Positions 47,559 to 62,348 of a DNA stretch of 64,000 bases are shown here, piece after piece. Both the position numbers and the translations under genes were made by a program. Origin of the DNA: Pardosa pseudoannulata (taxonomy: Eukaryota > Arthropoda > Arachnida > Araneae > Lycosidae); assembly GCA_032207245.1 (NCBI GenBank), contig CM063510.1:48399995-48463994 (forward strand), written 5' to 3'. The notes beneath the pieces were generated by a model that worked only from the letters and a program-made list of their open reading frames with translations, did not search any database and was not told the origin of the DNA. The first letter of the stretch is position 1. Each line of letters opens with the position of its first letter.

Positions 47559-50500
47559 CTTTAAAATGTTCTTTGCCACTGAATCTTATTTCATGTTCTG
47601 GAATTTCATCATGAAATAGTTTCCTTTTTTTCTGTTTTTCTCTATCATTAGTATATGCCAGATCTTTAACTTTTTCTGATTCTTTTTCTAAATTGTTGAA
47701 ATCATCTCTAACAGTTTGTATGAAATCTATCAATGAATCATATATTAAAACTGATGTATTTAAGATTTGTCTTTATGTTGAAGTGTTTTGTTTGAAGCAT
47801 CTGTTCTCTCTAAAATCTTTTCCCATATAGTAAGTAACTGTACATACTAAAAAAATCAAATTTTTTATGTAAATTGGCAGCTTTGGACCTTGTTAATAGT
47901 TTTTCATCTTTGTTTGAGAAAAATGACGTAAACAAAGTTTAATTTCTTCATAATTTTCTTAAGGATTTCACAGCATTGGAACGAGCAGACCACCTGGTGT
48001 CACAAATAGGTTTAATACTCAAGTGTTTGCTCTTGCAAAGATTTTGTAATGCATTCCACCTACATGTAGAACTTGAAAAAAATAAGTACAATTCCTGAAC
48101 GATATTGAAAAAAGTGGTCATTTTCGTGCAACTTTCGGCAGCAGTATTTCCAATTAAATTTAATGAAGGATTTGCACTTGGTATAAAAAAGGCAAAAAAA
48201 ATATGTTATTTTATTCTGGATTTTAGTCCCTTATATTTATCTGACATATTAAACGTATTATCATAACCCTGTCCGCGACAGTTAGTGATGTCTAAATCTG
48301 TATTATTTAAAAATTCTAAAATAACTTTTGCCAAGTTTTCACCAGTATGAGAAAATGTAGGTAGAAATCCCAAACATCTTTCTTTTATACCCCTTAGAAC
48401 ATAGCAAATAATAATGGTCAGCTGATGTACATGAGATATATCAGGTGTTGAATCAATAATTGGAGAGACTTGGAGAAATTTGTCTTCCTTCATTCCATTC
48501 GTTCCTTCATTCCTATTGGGATTTGTACATCTTTCAATATATTACAAATAAATTCATCACATATTGTAGACAATAAATAGTTTATAGTACCAGTGCTGCA
48601 GTTTGCATATTTTTTCATGTATTCCCACAAAAATGGATCAACCTTGGATAAATATTCCAAAGCACCTATATAGTTACCACTAAAAACCAGTTCATTTTTA
48701 CCATGAAAAGCATTGATTGTGTGGAAAATAATTTACAGACATAACAGTACAATAAGTTATTGGTTTCAGTATAAGCCAACCAATCTTTTTTAAATTTTTC
48801 CCCGCTATTAATTGTTCTGAAGAAGGAGGCCATAGTTAATTTTCTTATGATTTGTTTTGACTCTTTGTTGCATCAAATAGAAGATGATTCCAAAGATCGA
48901 ATTATTGTTTTTGGTAGATTTTTTATATAATACTCTTGCATGGTGTCTGTTAAGTATTTTGGCCATAATGCAATATCGTTTACAAAACTCTTGGCTTCAT
49001 CATTACTTTGAGATGATTTTAAATTTATATTTTCTCCTTTTGTTCCATCTTCACAAACGGAATTGCTTGGTTTTTCCTGCTGGTCTTTTTGCAGAATAGT
49101 TTCAGACACAAATGATGACGATTGTTGTAATTGTTCTCAATCTGCAGTTAAAAATTTGCCCAACAATCTTTTCATTTGTTTTGCCACTTTATCTTAATCT
49201 GCTTTTTGTTTTCTTTTTTCACTTCTGCTTAAATGTTTATAGGAATTCATTTTAAAGACCACATACTAAAAAGAAATTGGAAAATGATCTTCAATTAAAT
49301 TTATTTTTACTCCATATCACAATCACAAACAAAATCACAATTTGTGGTATTTTATATTATATATTATTTTAATTAAATAATGTAATACTTTTATAAAAAC
49401 TTACTGTCTAGAATTCCTAAAATAAAAATATATTAACTATGAATCCAATCCATGCAATCAAGTCTAGATACTTCTAATAAGTCTTAATTGTACAATTTTC
49501 AATCACAACTCACATAAGATGCAATACGTTCAGGAGACACTGATCTTTAATAGCTACGTTTGACTTTTTAAACATATTCTGATATGCATAGTAAAGGCTT
49601 GATAAGTGCGAGACTCAATTGTATTCACACACATCAACACTTGTGGGCATGGATGTTTTAGCATGTTTACATTTGTTGACTTTATCAATCCATGATTCTG
49701 CTTAATTTGGATACGTTTAAAAAATAATTATGAATATCGCGTTTTTCTGTTGAATAAAAATTAAAATACCTAATTTTCGGGTCCCAAAACTTAAGGGCCC
49801 TAGGCACATGCCTAGATCGCCTATGCCTTAGTCTGCTCCTGCACCTTACCAGGGGGGGGGTGTAGAATACATTCCTCATAAACATTTGATCTGATTAAGA
49901 TCTGTTGAGGTTATAAGATATAAAAAACCAAGAATACATTGTATAATTAAAAGGTTTTATAAACAAAAGTAAAATAAAGTAGAAAAAAAGAATGTTAAAA
50001 TTAAGTTAATATATAATGTAGCAATATTTGATAAAAGTAATTATGTTATAAAATCCTCGAAAAGAGGGTAGAGTTAAATATTATAAAAATCTTTATGATA
50101 TAAGTTATAATTGGGATGTATCTGAGCTCATTTGAACAATTGTCTAGGGTTTTATTTATCGAATTATACATACATACACACACACATATATATATATTAC
50201 ATATGTATATTATATGTGTGTATGTATTACTTGAGCTTGCAGCAAATTTCAAGGTACTTAGCGATATCATTTTTATCTTATACCTGTATATTGACTACTA
50301 GATGTAGAATTGAGTTATGATAATAGATAATATTTCATTGTCAGGTTTTTCTTGGTGGGGAGAGATGAGGAAAGACTAATTATGTACAACAGTAGCTCAA
50401 GTTCTCTGATTGCAACTAAAGTTGCTTCCTTGAATATTAAGATTTTTCTGTTCTTTGTTTATTAAGTATTTCTATACAAATGGTTTTAAAACTTTAATTC

Positions 50501-53171
50501 CTACATACATGAAAGATATTAAAAATGGGAGACCTCATAGTTTGTTTAGTTCCTATCTTGTAGCTTTTGACTCTTGTTACCAAGTGGGGAAGTAAAAAAA
50601 CTAATTTAAGATGACATCTGTGACCCACCTACTTAATTCATGTCTCCGAAGTCCTTCTTACAGAAAAGGAGGGGGTTGACGAGAATGGACAGTCCATTTT
50701 CCATTTTCACCTGCTGAAAAGTTTTAGGACTTAGGGGTAGTGATATCATCCACTTGTGTTGTCTTTAAAGAGTTAAAATGGATATCCTAGCAAAAAAAGT
50801 AACAAAATGCATCCATAAACTGCATTATTTTTCTTTCTTAGTTATTAGCTTATGAATGATATCTGATACTTCTAAATATGTGCATAATTTTTTTTCTATT
50901 TCTAATAATATATCTAAAGAGTTAAAGAGACTGTACAATTTAGTATCAAAATTACACAAATATAACTTGCAGTTTACCTCTTTTTACATATATGCTTGGA
51001 ATTTTGTTTTCTTAATTTAAGTAACTCCTTAAAAATGAATGTATTGCAAATAAATTTCTTTTTAAATAGTAACATATGTTAGGAAGTATTCTTTAAAAAT
51101 TAAACTAGGTTGGAAACAATTAATGCCAGATGCAAAAAAAAAAAAAAAAAAGCAGAGAGAAAAAGTGGTAGTATTCTCATTAAATATTTTCCATAAAGTA
51201 CTTTTTTTTTAAGTAGTAGTAGTAGTAGTAGTAATTTCAATTATAATATTTAATTATTATTTATTCCTTTAGCCACCATAAAAATTTTGCTGTCTGCATG
51301 CATGCATGCAATGTACACCTTCTAGCCCTGGCCCTCGTACATACATTTATACAAAATAAATACCAGTCTATTTAATTTTAAATACCAGTCTGCCAAGTGG
51401 TCTGATTGACTATAAGACCAGTTGGCAGCAATCTGTTCAATATTTCATAGATTTTTTTTTTCTTGCAAGAAATAATAATTAAATGTTTGTGTGTGTTCTA
51501 AATTTTAGTGTATGAGGGTATATCTAGAACAAAACAGCAAATTGATAATACTGCTGGAGCTCTTATAGGAGAAGCTGCTAGACAAGGTAGTTTTCTTTAT
51601 TATTCTAGTTTATCATTTAAGTATTAACTCATTTGCAACAAGTGTGCTGTAAATTATATTAATTAACTTTACAGCAAATAAAGCTAAAGTATACTATGGA
51701 CTCCTTAAAGAACCAGAAATTCAAATACCACTGGATGAAGAAGATGAGGCTCAAGAGGGTGATGATAAACCAAAAGTAAACTTATATTTCATATGCAGAT
51801 ATTTTTTACATAATTATCATGTTTGAAAAATGTCATAAACCTTGTGACTTTAAAAACTCTTGTGCAATATGTAAAATTACCAGAATTTTGTTAATATGAC
51901 AGTAGCTGCTGAGACTTAAGAGCTAAGACGTTTAAAAAAAATTGATTATTTTCACTGAAAAGACTATATGTTAATGATTGCAATAATATTGATAATTATG
52001 TACTTAATTTTTCATCCATGCAAAATGACAATATTTGTTTAAAGTTATTAGCATTGTTTACACCTGAGTATTTTCAGGCTATTGAGATATTTTTCCTGCT
52101 ATATATCTGTATATATCTTGCATAGCATCATAATCAATGATTATCAATATCAATCATTTATGACTATATCTTGTTACTCTTAACTGGAATTCTTAAATGA
52201 TGCTCTTAAAAATACTATAAATACACAATGATGTAGTAATGATTACTAGCATGCAATAGAATTCTAAATATATCTATGACAGTTTTAAAGTATTATATGT
52301 TAATAAAATTATAATGTTTATATATTTCATATAGCTTTAAATTCATTACAGTAAATTAGCCTTGCATTTGTTGCTTAATAATAAAAAAACACTATAATTT
52401 CTTCATATAGAGTCACTTGATTATGTTCTTCATTTGTGAGTTCTGATCAAGCCATGCAAAATTTCTGTTGTTTTATTCACTTTTATGGACAGATAAAACT
52501 GTAAATGTTCTGTTTTAGTGTTTTTCCCCTTAAAAACAATCATATATTTCAAAATATAAGCCAAGGATTTAATTTTCCTTCAAAAAATTACCTAAAGTTC
52601 AAAACTTGTATATTGACCGAAAGGAAAAAACAATTATTAGAATGTTCAAATATGTCACCAAGCAAATAAAACTTTTCGCTACAGTACCTAATTTAAGTAA
52701 TGTGGAGGTTGAGGATCAGTCATACAGAGACAATTAGCACATTTCGAAAGTGGCGAGGAAAAACAACTTACATTTTAAACTTTTATTAACTACATGCTGT
52801 CTATTAATTTCACAATTTAACACTAACTTGTCTAGATTACTGCTGAGGAGCATGGTTTGATAATCACAGTGCTAGATCATACAGCCAATGATATATTTAC
52901 TTATGCTAACGAAAATAGTTTCAACTGTAGTAACTCTGTATAAAAATAACTTTTTCATAAATTTAAGCAATACAAGCTTGAAAACAGGGGGGGTGTTATG
53001 TTTGGCAATTTATTGATTGCTTCAGCTTACCATCATGGTACAGTTGTTTTGGAGCAATTATAACACAGATAGAGTCATTTTAAACTTATTTTTTAATTTT
53101 TGTATTTTTTCTCATTTCTAAATTTTTACAAAATTTACTTTTCACTGTTATACATTTTCTGTTTTGTTCTA

Positions 53172-53235
<64 letters not shown>

Positions 53236-56200
53236 TTTGTTAAATTTTGCTGATTTGAGGATTTTTTGTCACCAATGGCAAAAGATGTTTCCAAAAAACA
53301 GATGTATTACATCTGTTCCATAAGCCAATCTTCCCCCCACACACACACACACACTTTAGATCTTTAAAAAGCCCCCAAAATTTTCAGCTTATAAACAGAA
53401 ATATGTGGTTGCTTAAAATTACCTTGTTATAATTTGTGATTATAGAGATTTTATTTTTGAATTGTGAAATTTATTATTGATAAAAGGTAATCCAAATATT
53501 TGGTTATAGTACTTCCTAAAATCAGTTTTAAATTAGTAAAGGAATTAAAGTTAATTAAAATCTAAGTAAATAACTTTTATATCTTTAAGCAGAAATATAT
53601 ATTACTTTAGTTTTTAACCTGTTCATAAAGCAAAACCAAAACTGAAAATAGTAATTCAAATATAAAATTATTTTAATATTATAATTCATTGGGTAATCTT
53701 TTGAGTATTAAAGCACAATTTTTATTACGTCCCACATCAGTTTCTTAATTTAATGTATAAATTGTTTCAATTTAATAATTAAAATTATTTTAATATTATT
53801 TATTTTAATTATTAAATTGAAACATAATATATTAATCTACTTGTATTATTTTTTTAAATAACTTAATTTACAAGTATTGCTATCTTAAAGGGTTTAATGA
53901 ATACTTTTCCATATATTTAATTGAAATAAGATGTAAAGCTATAGTCTATTCATTGAAAAGAACTGCCTTATTGCTGCCAAATTATATTATTTTATACTTA
54001 AATCTCTCGGTACTATTAAAGAACCAGATCCCCCTCCTTTATTTGGCGATTTTTAACTCGAGTCAAGAGCGAAACCTTTTGTGTGGCAACCTCAAACCTG
54101 ACCTGATAAGCGGGAGTGGATTTTCGCCGGGAATGACATAGCTATACTAACGGAAAGCTCGGGAAATGAGAATATAACTAAAAACTCGGGAAATAAAAAT
54201 ATAACAATAGTTCAATTAATTTTAACAAATGGCTTAAATTCTGTTTTAAAATTTGCAAAATATATTAAAATAGTAATTTTGAAAAATTTGTCGGATCAAT
54301 TTTGGTAGATAAATTTTTTTAATGTCAATCTTTTTTATTTATATTAATGTCAAAAAATGTTTTTAATTAAGGGGGGGGGGCCTCCATCCCCGTAGACCTC
54401 CCGTAAATGTAGTTACTATTCATCTAAAAGATTTGAGTATAAATTTAATGTGACTTTTACTAAAACTACTGTTATTAAAAACAATTTAATAAACATATAC
54501 TAACAACATATAGAAAACTAAAACAACATATAGAAAGTAAAATATCCCTTTAAAATCAAATAACTAAAACACTTACTTCATTCCTTGGATGCACTCTCTT
54601 CATTGGCAGTATGTGGCGCATATAGGGTCTTTACGCAGGATAAGAAGGCTCAAAAAAGACCTTCGGTATGGTCTTTACCTGCGGCGCCACATAAATTCAG
54701 CAAAATACGAATCAAATAAGATGTTAGTTTGCCGATGGCCCTGCTTCCGGAACTCTTTCTTAATAAGTCCCCACATTCTCTCTATGGTGTTTGTGTGGGC
54801 ACCTGTATCCGGATCCTTAAATGTCACTGAATGATTGACCCTCAGATGCACGAAACCGTGATCTGAAAGGCAATCATACGATTTCCAGCAATCGGACGTG
54901 ATCGTTGATCCGGGCAAGATATTTCTCTGAATAGCATCCAACAGTGTCTCCTTCGTGCGATCCTCCACCACATCAAAAAAACATTTATTCGAACCCCTTT
55001 CTACCCCGCCCAAAACCCATTTTTCCTTTACCTTCTTCCCCTAATTATATTTTCTTTTACCAAATTTGCTTTCGTCAATTTCTACAACCACTCCCGGTCC
55101 ACCAATCTTTTGGTTTGCATTGACACAGGCATCAATGCAAACCTCTCGACAAAAGTTACTCCAATCAACTATTGAATGCTCACTAATGTCGAGCTCTTGA
55201 AGAATAAGACTGGTGGCACGTGATTAAAACACGGCGATGAGAGGAGAAAGTAGATGGGGTTACCAAACTTGGCGTGTTATCGCCTATTTGGCAGGGGGGA
55301 CCCACTCGTTCAATCAAGCCAAATCTCTCCACTGAAATTTTTTAGAAGTAGATTTAGAAGAAATTTTATCTCTTTTTTTTTATCAAAAAATTTTGATCAA
55401 TCATAAATATTTTCTCCTCCAGAGAAATATTTTGCTATATTCAACAATTGAACTGTCCCTCTTTTACATTTGAAATATAATTCTTTTACAAGGCAGTAAA
55501 AAATTGTTTATTCAAAAGTTAGTGTATCTGGATCATCATTCAGTACTTGAGGAATTTGAAGCGTATGGTTTGCATTTCATTTCAAAAAATAAATAAATAA
55601 GTAAATAGAAAAAATTCTTTTTTAATAGTTGTTGAATTTATCAACATCTTTAGGGATTCTTTTGCAAGGTTTTGTCCTCTTTGGTGATTTAATATAACTT
55701 CCCAATTACACGCACAAATACTTTGGAAAACAAAAGCTTTGTTTACACTGGTAGCATGTGCTGCATATTGGACTACATTCATTAATGCAGCATCAGTATT
55801 CATATTCAGCTTTATTCTGTAGATATTCAAAATAATTTTTTTCTCTGCTGTTTCTGGTTTATTTTTTCTTATTTTTAAAGGATAGGATCTTTTAACTTTC
55901 TTTTTCCATTTTTGTTCTATAACGCATAAATTAAGCATAAATTGTAGTCCATATGTAATGGAGAAAGAGAGAAAGTTTTATGTTATATAGATTGGTGCCA
56001 ATGTGTTATTGATGTCACTGATTATCACATGACTTTTTTTTACTTTCGGTCTCTCTCTCTCTCTTAGTTAACAGTTTGTAACTTTTATCAGATTCTTTAT
56101 CAATTTTTTTTATTTTTGTTTTTAGAAAAAAAAACCAAAAAAAGATCCACTTTTGTCAAAAAAATCTCGGAATGATCCTAATGCTCCTCCAGCAAATAGA

Positions 56201-58970
56201 ATCCCTCTCCCAGAATTGTAAGTATTTATAACTTCATTACTTCATAAAAGAGTACTTTATTGTGTAATTTGTAAATATGATTTTTTAATTAAAATCATAA
56301 TGATAACTTGTTTTGATTTTTGAGGGTTTTACTAAAATAAATTGAAATTTGTTTTACACTTCTCTTTTTTATCTACTATAATTTTTAGAAAAAACATGCC
56401 TCATTTACATTTTTAAAACTTAAAATTTCAGCAAATGTGATGTTTAAACCCATGTTGCATGCATCTATACTTAAGAGAAAATAATGTGTAAGATATCAGT
56501 ATAAATAGCTTAATTATAATTTATCAACTAAGGCATTTCTATGTAAATTTAGTTTCTTGTACCATTTTTTCAAGTGTGGCAGTCATGTTGATGCAGCCTT
56601 TCTTTCAGAAATTATAATAAATTCGTAGTTGCATAAATTGGGATATCAATAATATGTGTTTTTTCCAATATATATATATACAGTAGAACCTCCATAAGTT
56701 GACCACCTACGGGACTGTAAATAAGTGGTCAAGAGATGGAGGTGGTCAACTTAGGGAATTTTTTTTAAATATTTATTATAGTACAATATTAGAAAAAAGT
56801 TAGTAAGCTTTTTTAGTATTTTTTAAGGAAAATTTTAGAAAAAAATTCGCACTTACTCATTTTTATTTTTACTGAAGGTACAGCACATTTTTACAAATTT
56901 TGAAAGAATGATTCAATTTTTGTTTGAGTCCTCTTTTTGTTCATTTGGTAACTGCAAAAAGCAATTTTACAGTTTACAAGTCCATTAAGCATGCTTAGGC
57001 ATTTTTCTGCTGCAAAATCTTTAAGTTGCTCCATCATGCACTTTACATCGTCTTCCTTCAGAGTTGAGTAGTTTTCAGTTTCATTGTCACTTGGATCATC
57101 ATCTTCTTCATCCGTTTCTCGTACTTTAGAATCCTCGCTGTGCTTAGTTCCAGAGAGTATCTCACTGAAGATTTCCTCTGGGTCTGGTTCAACACATGTT
57201 ACTAACTCATCGTCCATGGTAACACGATCTTCAAAATTATCTCCATCAAAAACTGGCTAGGGAGATAGGGGAAGTTCATCCTCTTGCACTGATGTTGTAG
57301 CTGTAACAAATCCAGCTTTCTTGTAGCAGTTCTTAATCGTGGCTAGCGTAACTTTATTCCAAGCAGAATTAATCCAATGAACAGCATTCAAAGCATTTAC
57401 TGATGCAGCTGCTGATGATGCCAATGCAGAAGGACCACAGGTTTGTGCTTTCATGATCACCCATTCCAGAAGTTGAGCTCTGTAGTGCACTTTGAAGGAC
57501 TAAATAATGCCTTGATCTAAAGGTTGGGTTTTCGAAGTTGTGTTCGGAGGTAAAAGTTTTAGCTTCACATTTGTGAGATTATTTGTTTTTGGGTGGCTGG
57601 GGCAGTTATCTGCGGTAAGTTGAATAGACCGCTTTTTTTTCCTCATTTCTGCGTCAATTCCTCTAACCCACTCTTCGAATAAAGCACTGGTCATCCAAGC
57701 AGATTTATTCGCTCTCCAAAAAACAGGAAGGTCATCAGGTTTTACATTTTTAAATGCACGGGGTTTGTGGTTTTGTCGATCACCATAGGCTTCAATTTTT
57801 CTCCAGTCATACTAGCACACAGAAGAACAGTAAAACGCTGTTTTGAAAGTTTTCCTCTTTTGCAAGAGTCACCCTTCATTACTAGACTTCTATCAGGCAT
57901 TGCTTTAAAGAAGAGACTGCATTCATCAGCATTAAAGATGTCCTCATCTTTAAAACCTTTAGCAAACTGTGGGAATTTTTCAATAAACTTCTCCACCACT
58001 TCAACTGAAACCTCATTAGATTTCCCACACAAAACTTTTTGAGAAATCTCATATCGAAGTTTGAATTTTTCAAACCAACCTGCTGACGCTTGGAAGTCCT
58101 CAATTTCAAATTCTTTTTCAAATTTTTTTGCTACTTCCTGAAGCATAGGCCCCGATATTCTTGTATTAATTGATCTCATCTCTGTAAACCAACGAAATGT
58201 GGCTTCATTCACAGCATCAAGACACGTTTTTTTCCTTTTTCTTTGAAGTTGTTTTCGGAAGAATTTCTTTCTAGATATTCTTCCTTGCGCTTTAAAATGT
58301 TGCTCACAGTTGTCTTACTCACACCAAAGTTTTCTGCTTTCCAGAAAATTAAGAAGATCCACTTTCTCTTTTAATTTATCATCTCTTAGAGCTTTTCTTT
58401 GCGCCATTTTTAATAAAAATTCGCAAATAAACGACTGGTACTGCCACGATGCAATGTCTAGAAAAAAAGAACAGAACGTGTTTCACATGTGAGCGATACA
58501 CTTTCTCCAGTTCTTCATAGTTTGTTCAATGCTACACCGCTACACACACACCCCACTCTCCTGACCTTTTTTGACAGATTTCAGCAATTACAGCCAATCC
58601 AAGAAATGAAAGCATGCAACGGGCTAGAATATCATTTCTCCTTAACAAAAGGCAGGGTAATTTCTGGTATTTCCCTCCCATAGTACCATACTAAGAGTGA
58701 ATAATGAATGGAGCACCAAAGAGGGGGGGGGATCGCAAGTGTTGCTCAGATAATCAGATTGACTGGTAAAGAAATTCCTGGAAACCAGGTGGAGAACAGC
58801 GAGAAGAAAAATCTAATTCAAGAAAACATCAGTGGTCAAGTTACAGAGAGTAAAACCTACTAAAAATGGGTCAACATAGAGAGGTAAATCGCCATTGAAA
58901 ATGCAGTTTGACCATTCAAACTAATAAATTTCAGTCAACATAGAGAGGTGGTCAACTTTTGAGGTTTTAT

Positions 58971-59019
<49 letters not shown>

Positions 59020-60598
59020 CATGACTGATCTAATAGCTGCATTGGAAAAAAAGATTGCAGTTTTCTCATTTCAAATCGGGAAATTCAGACTGTTAAATTT
59101 TTCAAATTATATAATAGGCACAAAATAGAGAATACAAAACTTCGTTGTAATTTCAATTTTGTTATGATATTAACTTCAAGTGTAAAAGATGTTAGTAACA
59201 GTGAATTCCCCAAATTTCGTATCTATCTAAGCATGAACAAAACAAAAGATGCAGGTATTTTCAGTTTCAGTTTGATATTTGCTATTTTGCCTTAGTATAC
59301 TTCAAGTAAAGTTAAAATAAAAATTATGTTATAACATTAATCTTTTTGATATGATGACCTCACTTCTACAGCCTACTCACTTAGGTTGGTATATATTAAT
59401 AATAATGATAATAATTATAATAATAATAATAATAGTAGTAATAATTACACTAAATATACTGAGGATGAGGAATTTTACATAGCTAAGCCTAACTTGAGAA
59501 AATATTTATATAAAATTTACATATAACTGTTTTAATATTTCATATATCTTTAGTTATGTACTCAATATATCATATTTCAAAATATCAGATGTTTCTGGTT
59601 ACATTTTCTTTAAAAACACTAAATGAAAATTTGACATTTTGACTGACTAATATTAAATACTATTTAAAAGTACATATAAGTTTTTTTTAATTAATATGTC
59701 TAACTTGCATATAACAAGTGCAAAGGCACCCATACAGCTGAGAGAACATTAAAAAAAAAGTTCTCATGAAAAGATCGTAAAAATTCATGTATACTTATTT
59801 TATTTGTTATTTCTGTATAGTACAAAAGTAGTTGGTTAATTTGCTTTGAAATGTCTTATTGTCTTTTTCTTGCACTACTGTTCTTCAAAGAAAATTCAGG
59901 GTCTGAAAAACATTATCATTTTCCACCCTGTCTTTCAAAAAGTTTTTTCTGGGGACTCAAAAGTCATTAAATATGTTGATGTTTTAGCTTGAAATTCTTC
60001 ACATGATATCACATATTTGTAGAATTTATGACCTATCACTAAATTTCAGTTAACTTTAAAATGTTAAGGAAATTTTTCAAATGAAGGATTAGCTGACCGG
60101 GAGAGGTAGAAGTCAATAGAAATTTTCTGAATTGTAAAAAATATTACTTGCTATATCTGACGTTTGCTTGTTAAAATCGAGTTATACTCGCTTAGATTTA
60201 TCATTATTCATTGTACTAACTAAATATTTTTGTTCTTCTTGTCAAATGTGGAATTTTGTGAAATGAGGGTTCATTATAAGGAAGTTGTACTGTATAAATA
60301 TTGTAAATAAATAAATTGAAATAAAATACTATAAATGTATTAAATATACAGTAAAACTTAGTCCTACAGGGCACATTTTATAAGCATATCTGTTGATGTG
60401 TCCGTTACTTTCTAACAGTTTATGAACAAACTATACATCTCCTTGCACAGTTTTATTTGTTTTCACTCAAACTTCAGGGAATTGTCAACCAGTAAATCAT
60501 AGAGGTAAAGGAGGAACCTTGGCTGTTAGTTATCTGTACAGCCATTTTGTTGCATATTTTTGGATTAAAAATGCCACTTATTACCCCAAAATAATAAT

Positions 60599-60665
<67 letters not shown>

Positions 60666-60668
60666 ATT

Positions 60669-60723
<55 letters not shown>

Positions 60724-61389
60724 ATTTGTGTGCATATATATGTAATATAGGAAAAACAGATCGAGGAATATTTTAATGGAAGGAAAACAGATCGAAGAAT
60801 AACACCCCCGAAGATAAAAAGTAATAGAGAAGACCCCCTAAATGTGAGAAGTAAACAGCTTTAACAACCAGACCATAGCTAACAAACAGATGTGTAACAC
60901 CTGTAGCCCATAAACAGCAAATCTTAATCCTCCTTTGACGTTACAGAAATCGTAAGTTAAAGAAGTTAAGCCCAGTCTGACACTAGACTGTCAAATAATT
61001 TAAGTTCCCCCAACGTGTGGTGAAAACATCTCAAAACAGACCCCACGTGGTCTGTCCGCCACACTGGGAGCGGCGCGGAAAAGCAACGGCCAATAGGAAA
61101 GATCATATAGCGCCCGGCACACGCCCTCAGGGAATCTAAATGGTCACAAGCAGAGCCCCAAAGAAACCCCCCAAGGAAACCCCCTTTTGGATAGGAGTTT
61201 TTAGTTTTAAGAGTAAGACATTCATTCGCATTCTAGTTCAGTAGCAGACGCTCACCGTTTTAGGCTAGCATCTTAGAGTACAGATCTGCAAGTAAATCTA
61301 CTTCCTCGTCAATATCATGTCTGGAGAAGAATAAAGGATGAATTGGATATACCACAAATAGCCCGACTGTTTTAATGATACCTAGGCAT

Positions 61390-61435
<46 letters not shown>

Positions 61436-62274
61436 ATACAACAAAATTATTACACATAGAATATCTCTCTAATTTTCTCATTTTCCCCTTCACATTCTTT
61501 GAGATCTATTTTCCCAGCCACGAATAATATTATTTAAAGAGTGTGCAATAAGTTAAAATTCTTTTAGAAGTCTCCCAAAGCTGACTCTGAAATAAACTCA
61601 AATTTTCTGTCCACTAGCTCCATTTTCTAGTTGTACGTGGTGAATGGCTCACTTTTTTCACTGATCTAAATTCCTTTTTGACTATTAAATTTGCTGACTA
61701 TTTGCTGCTCTCTCATAAATATATTCTCCACTTTGGGGCCCACTTCTGTAAAAGCAAAATTTATTATGATTATTCCATTCTCTGCTTTTGCCAGAGAAAC
61801 AGGTTATTTTTTATATTTGAAATAAAGGTTAAGTTCCACTATGGACATGCCATTCTTTTCATGGTCCCATTATTGCCTTTTACTGCATAGGTTTCTCATT
61901 GCCCAGTAAGCCCAGGCAAGTAAAAATAATATGAGCTGAACTTTATGTGACCAGCAGATTTAATTTTCCTGGATGACATTTATATATATACATATGCAGA
62001 TTAAAATATGCATTTACATCACAGCAACACTTTGTTGTAACGCTGTGCAGTAAAAATTAGTCACTGGTTGCAGTTGGAGCTCTTATTATTGTACTTATAA
62101 AAATCTTAACTTGCATATAAAGTTTATTCAAATTGTTTAAAACATCAGCATGAACAAAGAGGTGATTATTAAATTTTCTGATTTGGAGAAAAAGACCTAA
62201 TAATGTAATCTCACCATGTACTTTTAAGACATGTTATTTATGTTTATATATATATGTATTATATGTATATATAA

Positions 62275-62314
<40 letters not shown>

Positions 62315-62315
62315 T

Positions 62316-62348
<33 letters not shown>

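Noticed and set aside
47429..47614. Open frame with a long Tyr-Ile repeat
   Set aside because: It is translation of the (TA)n microsatellite, like the frames at 50046-50320 and 60474-60677.
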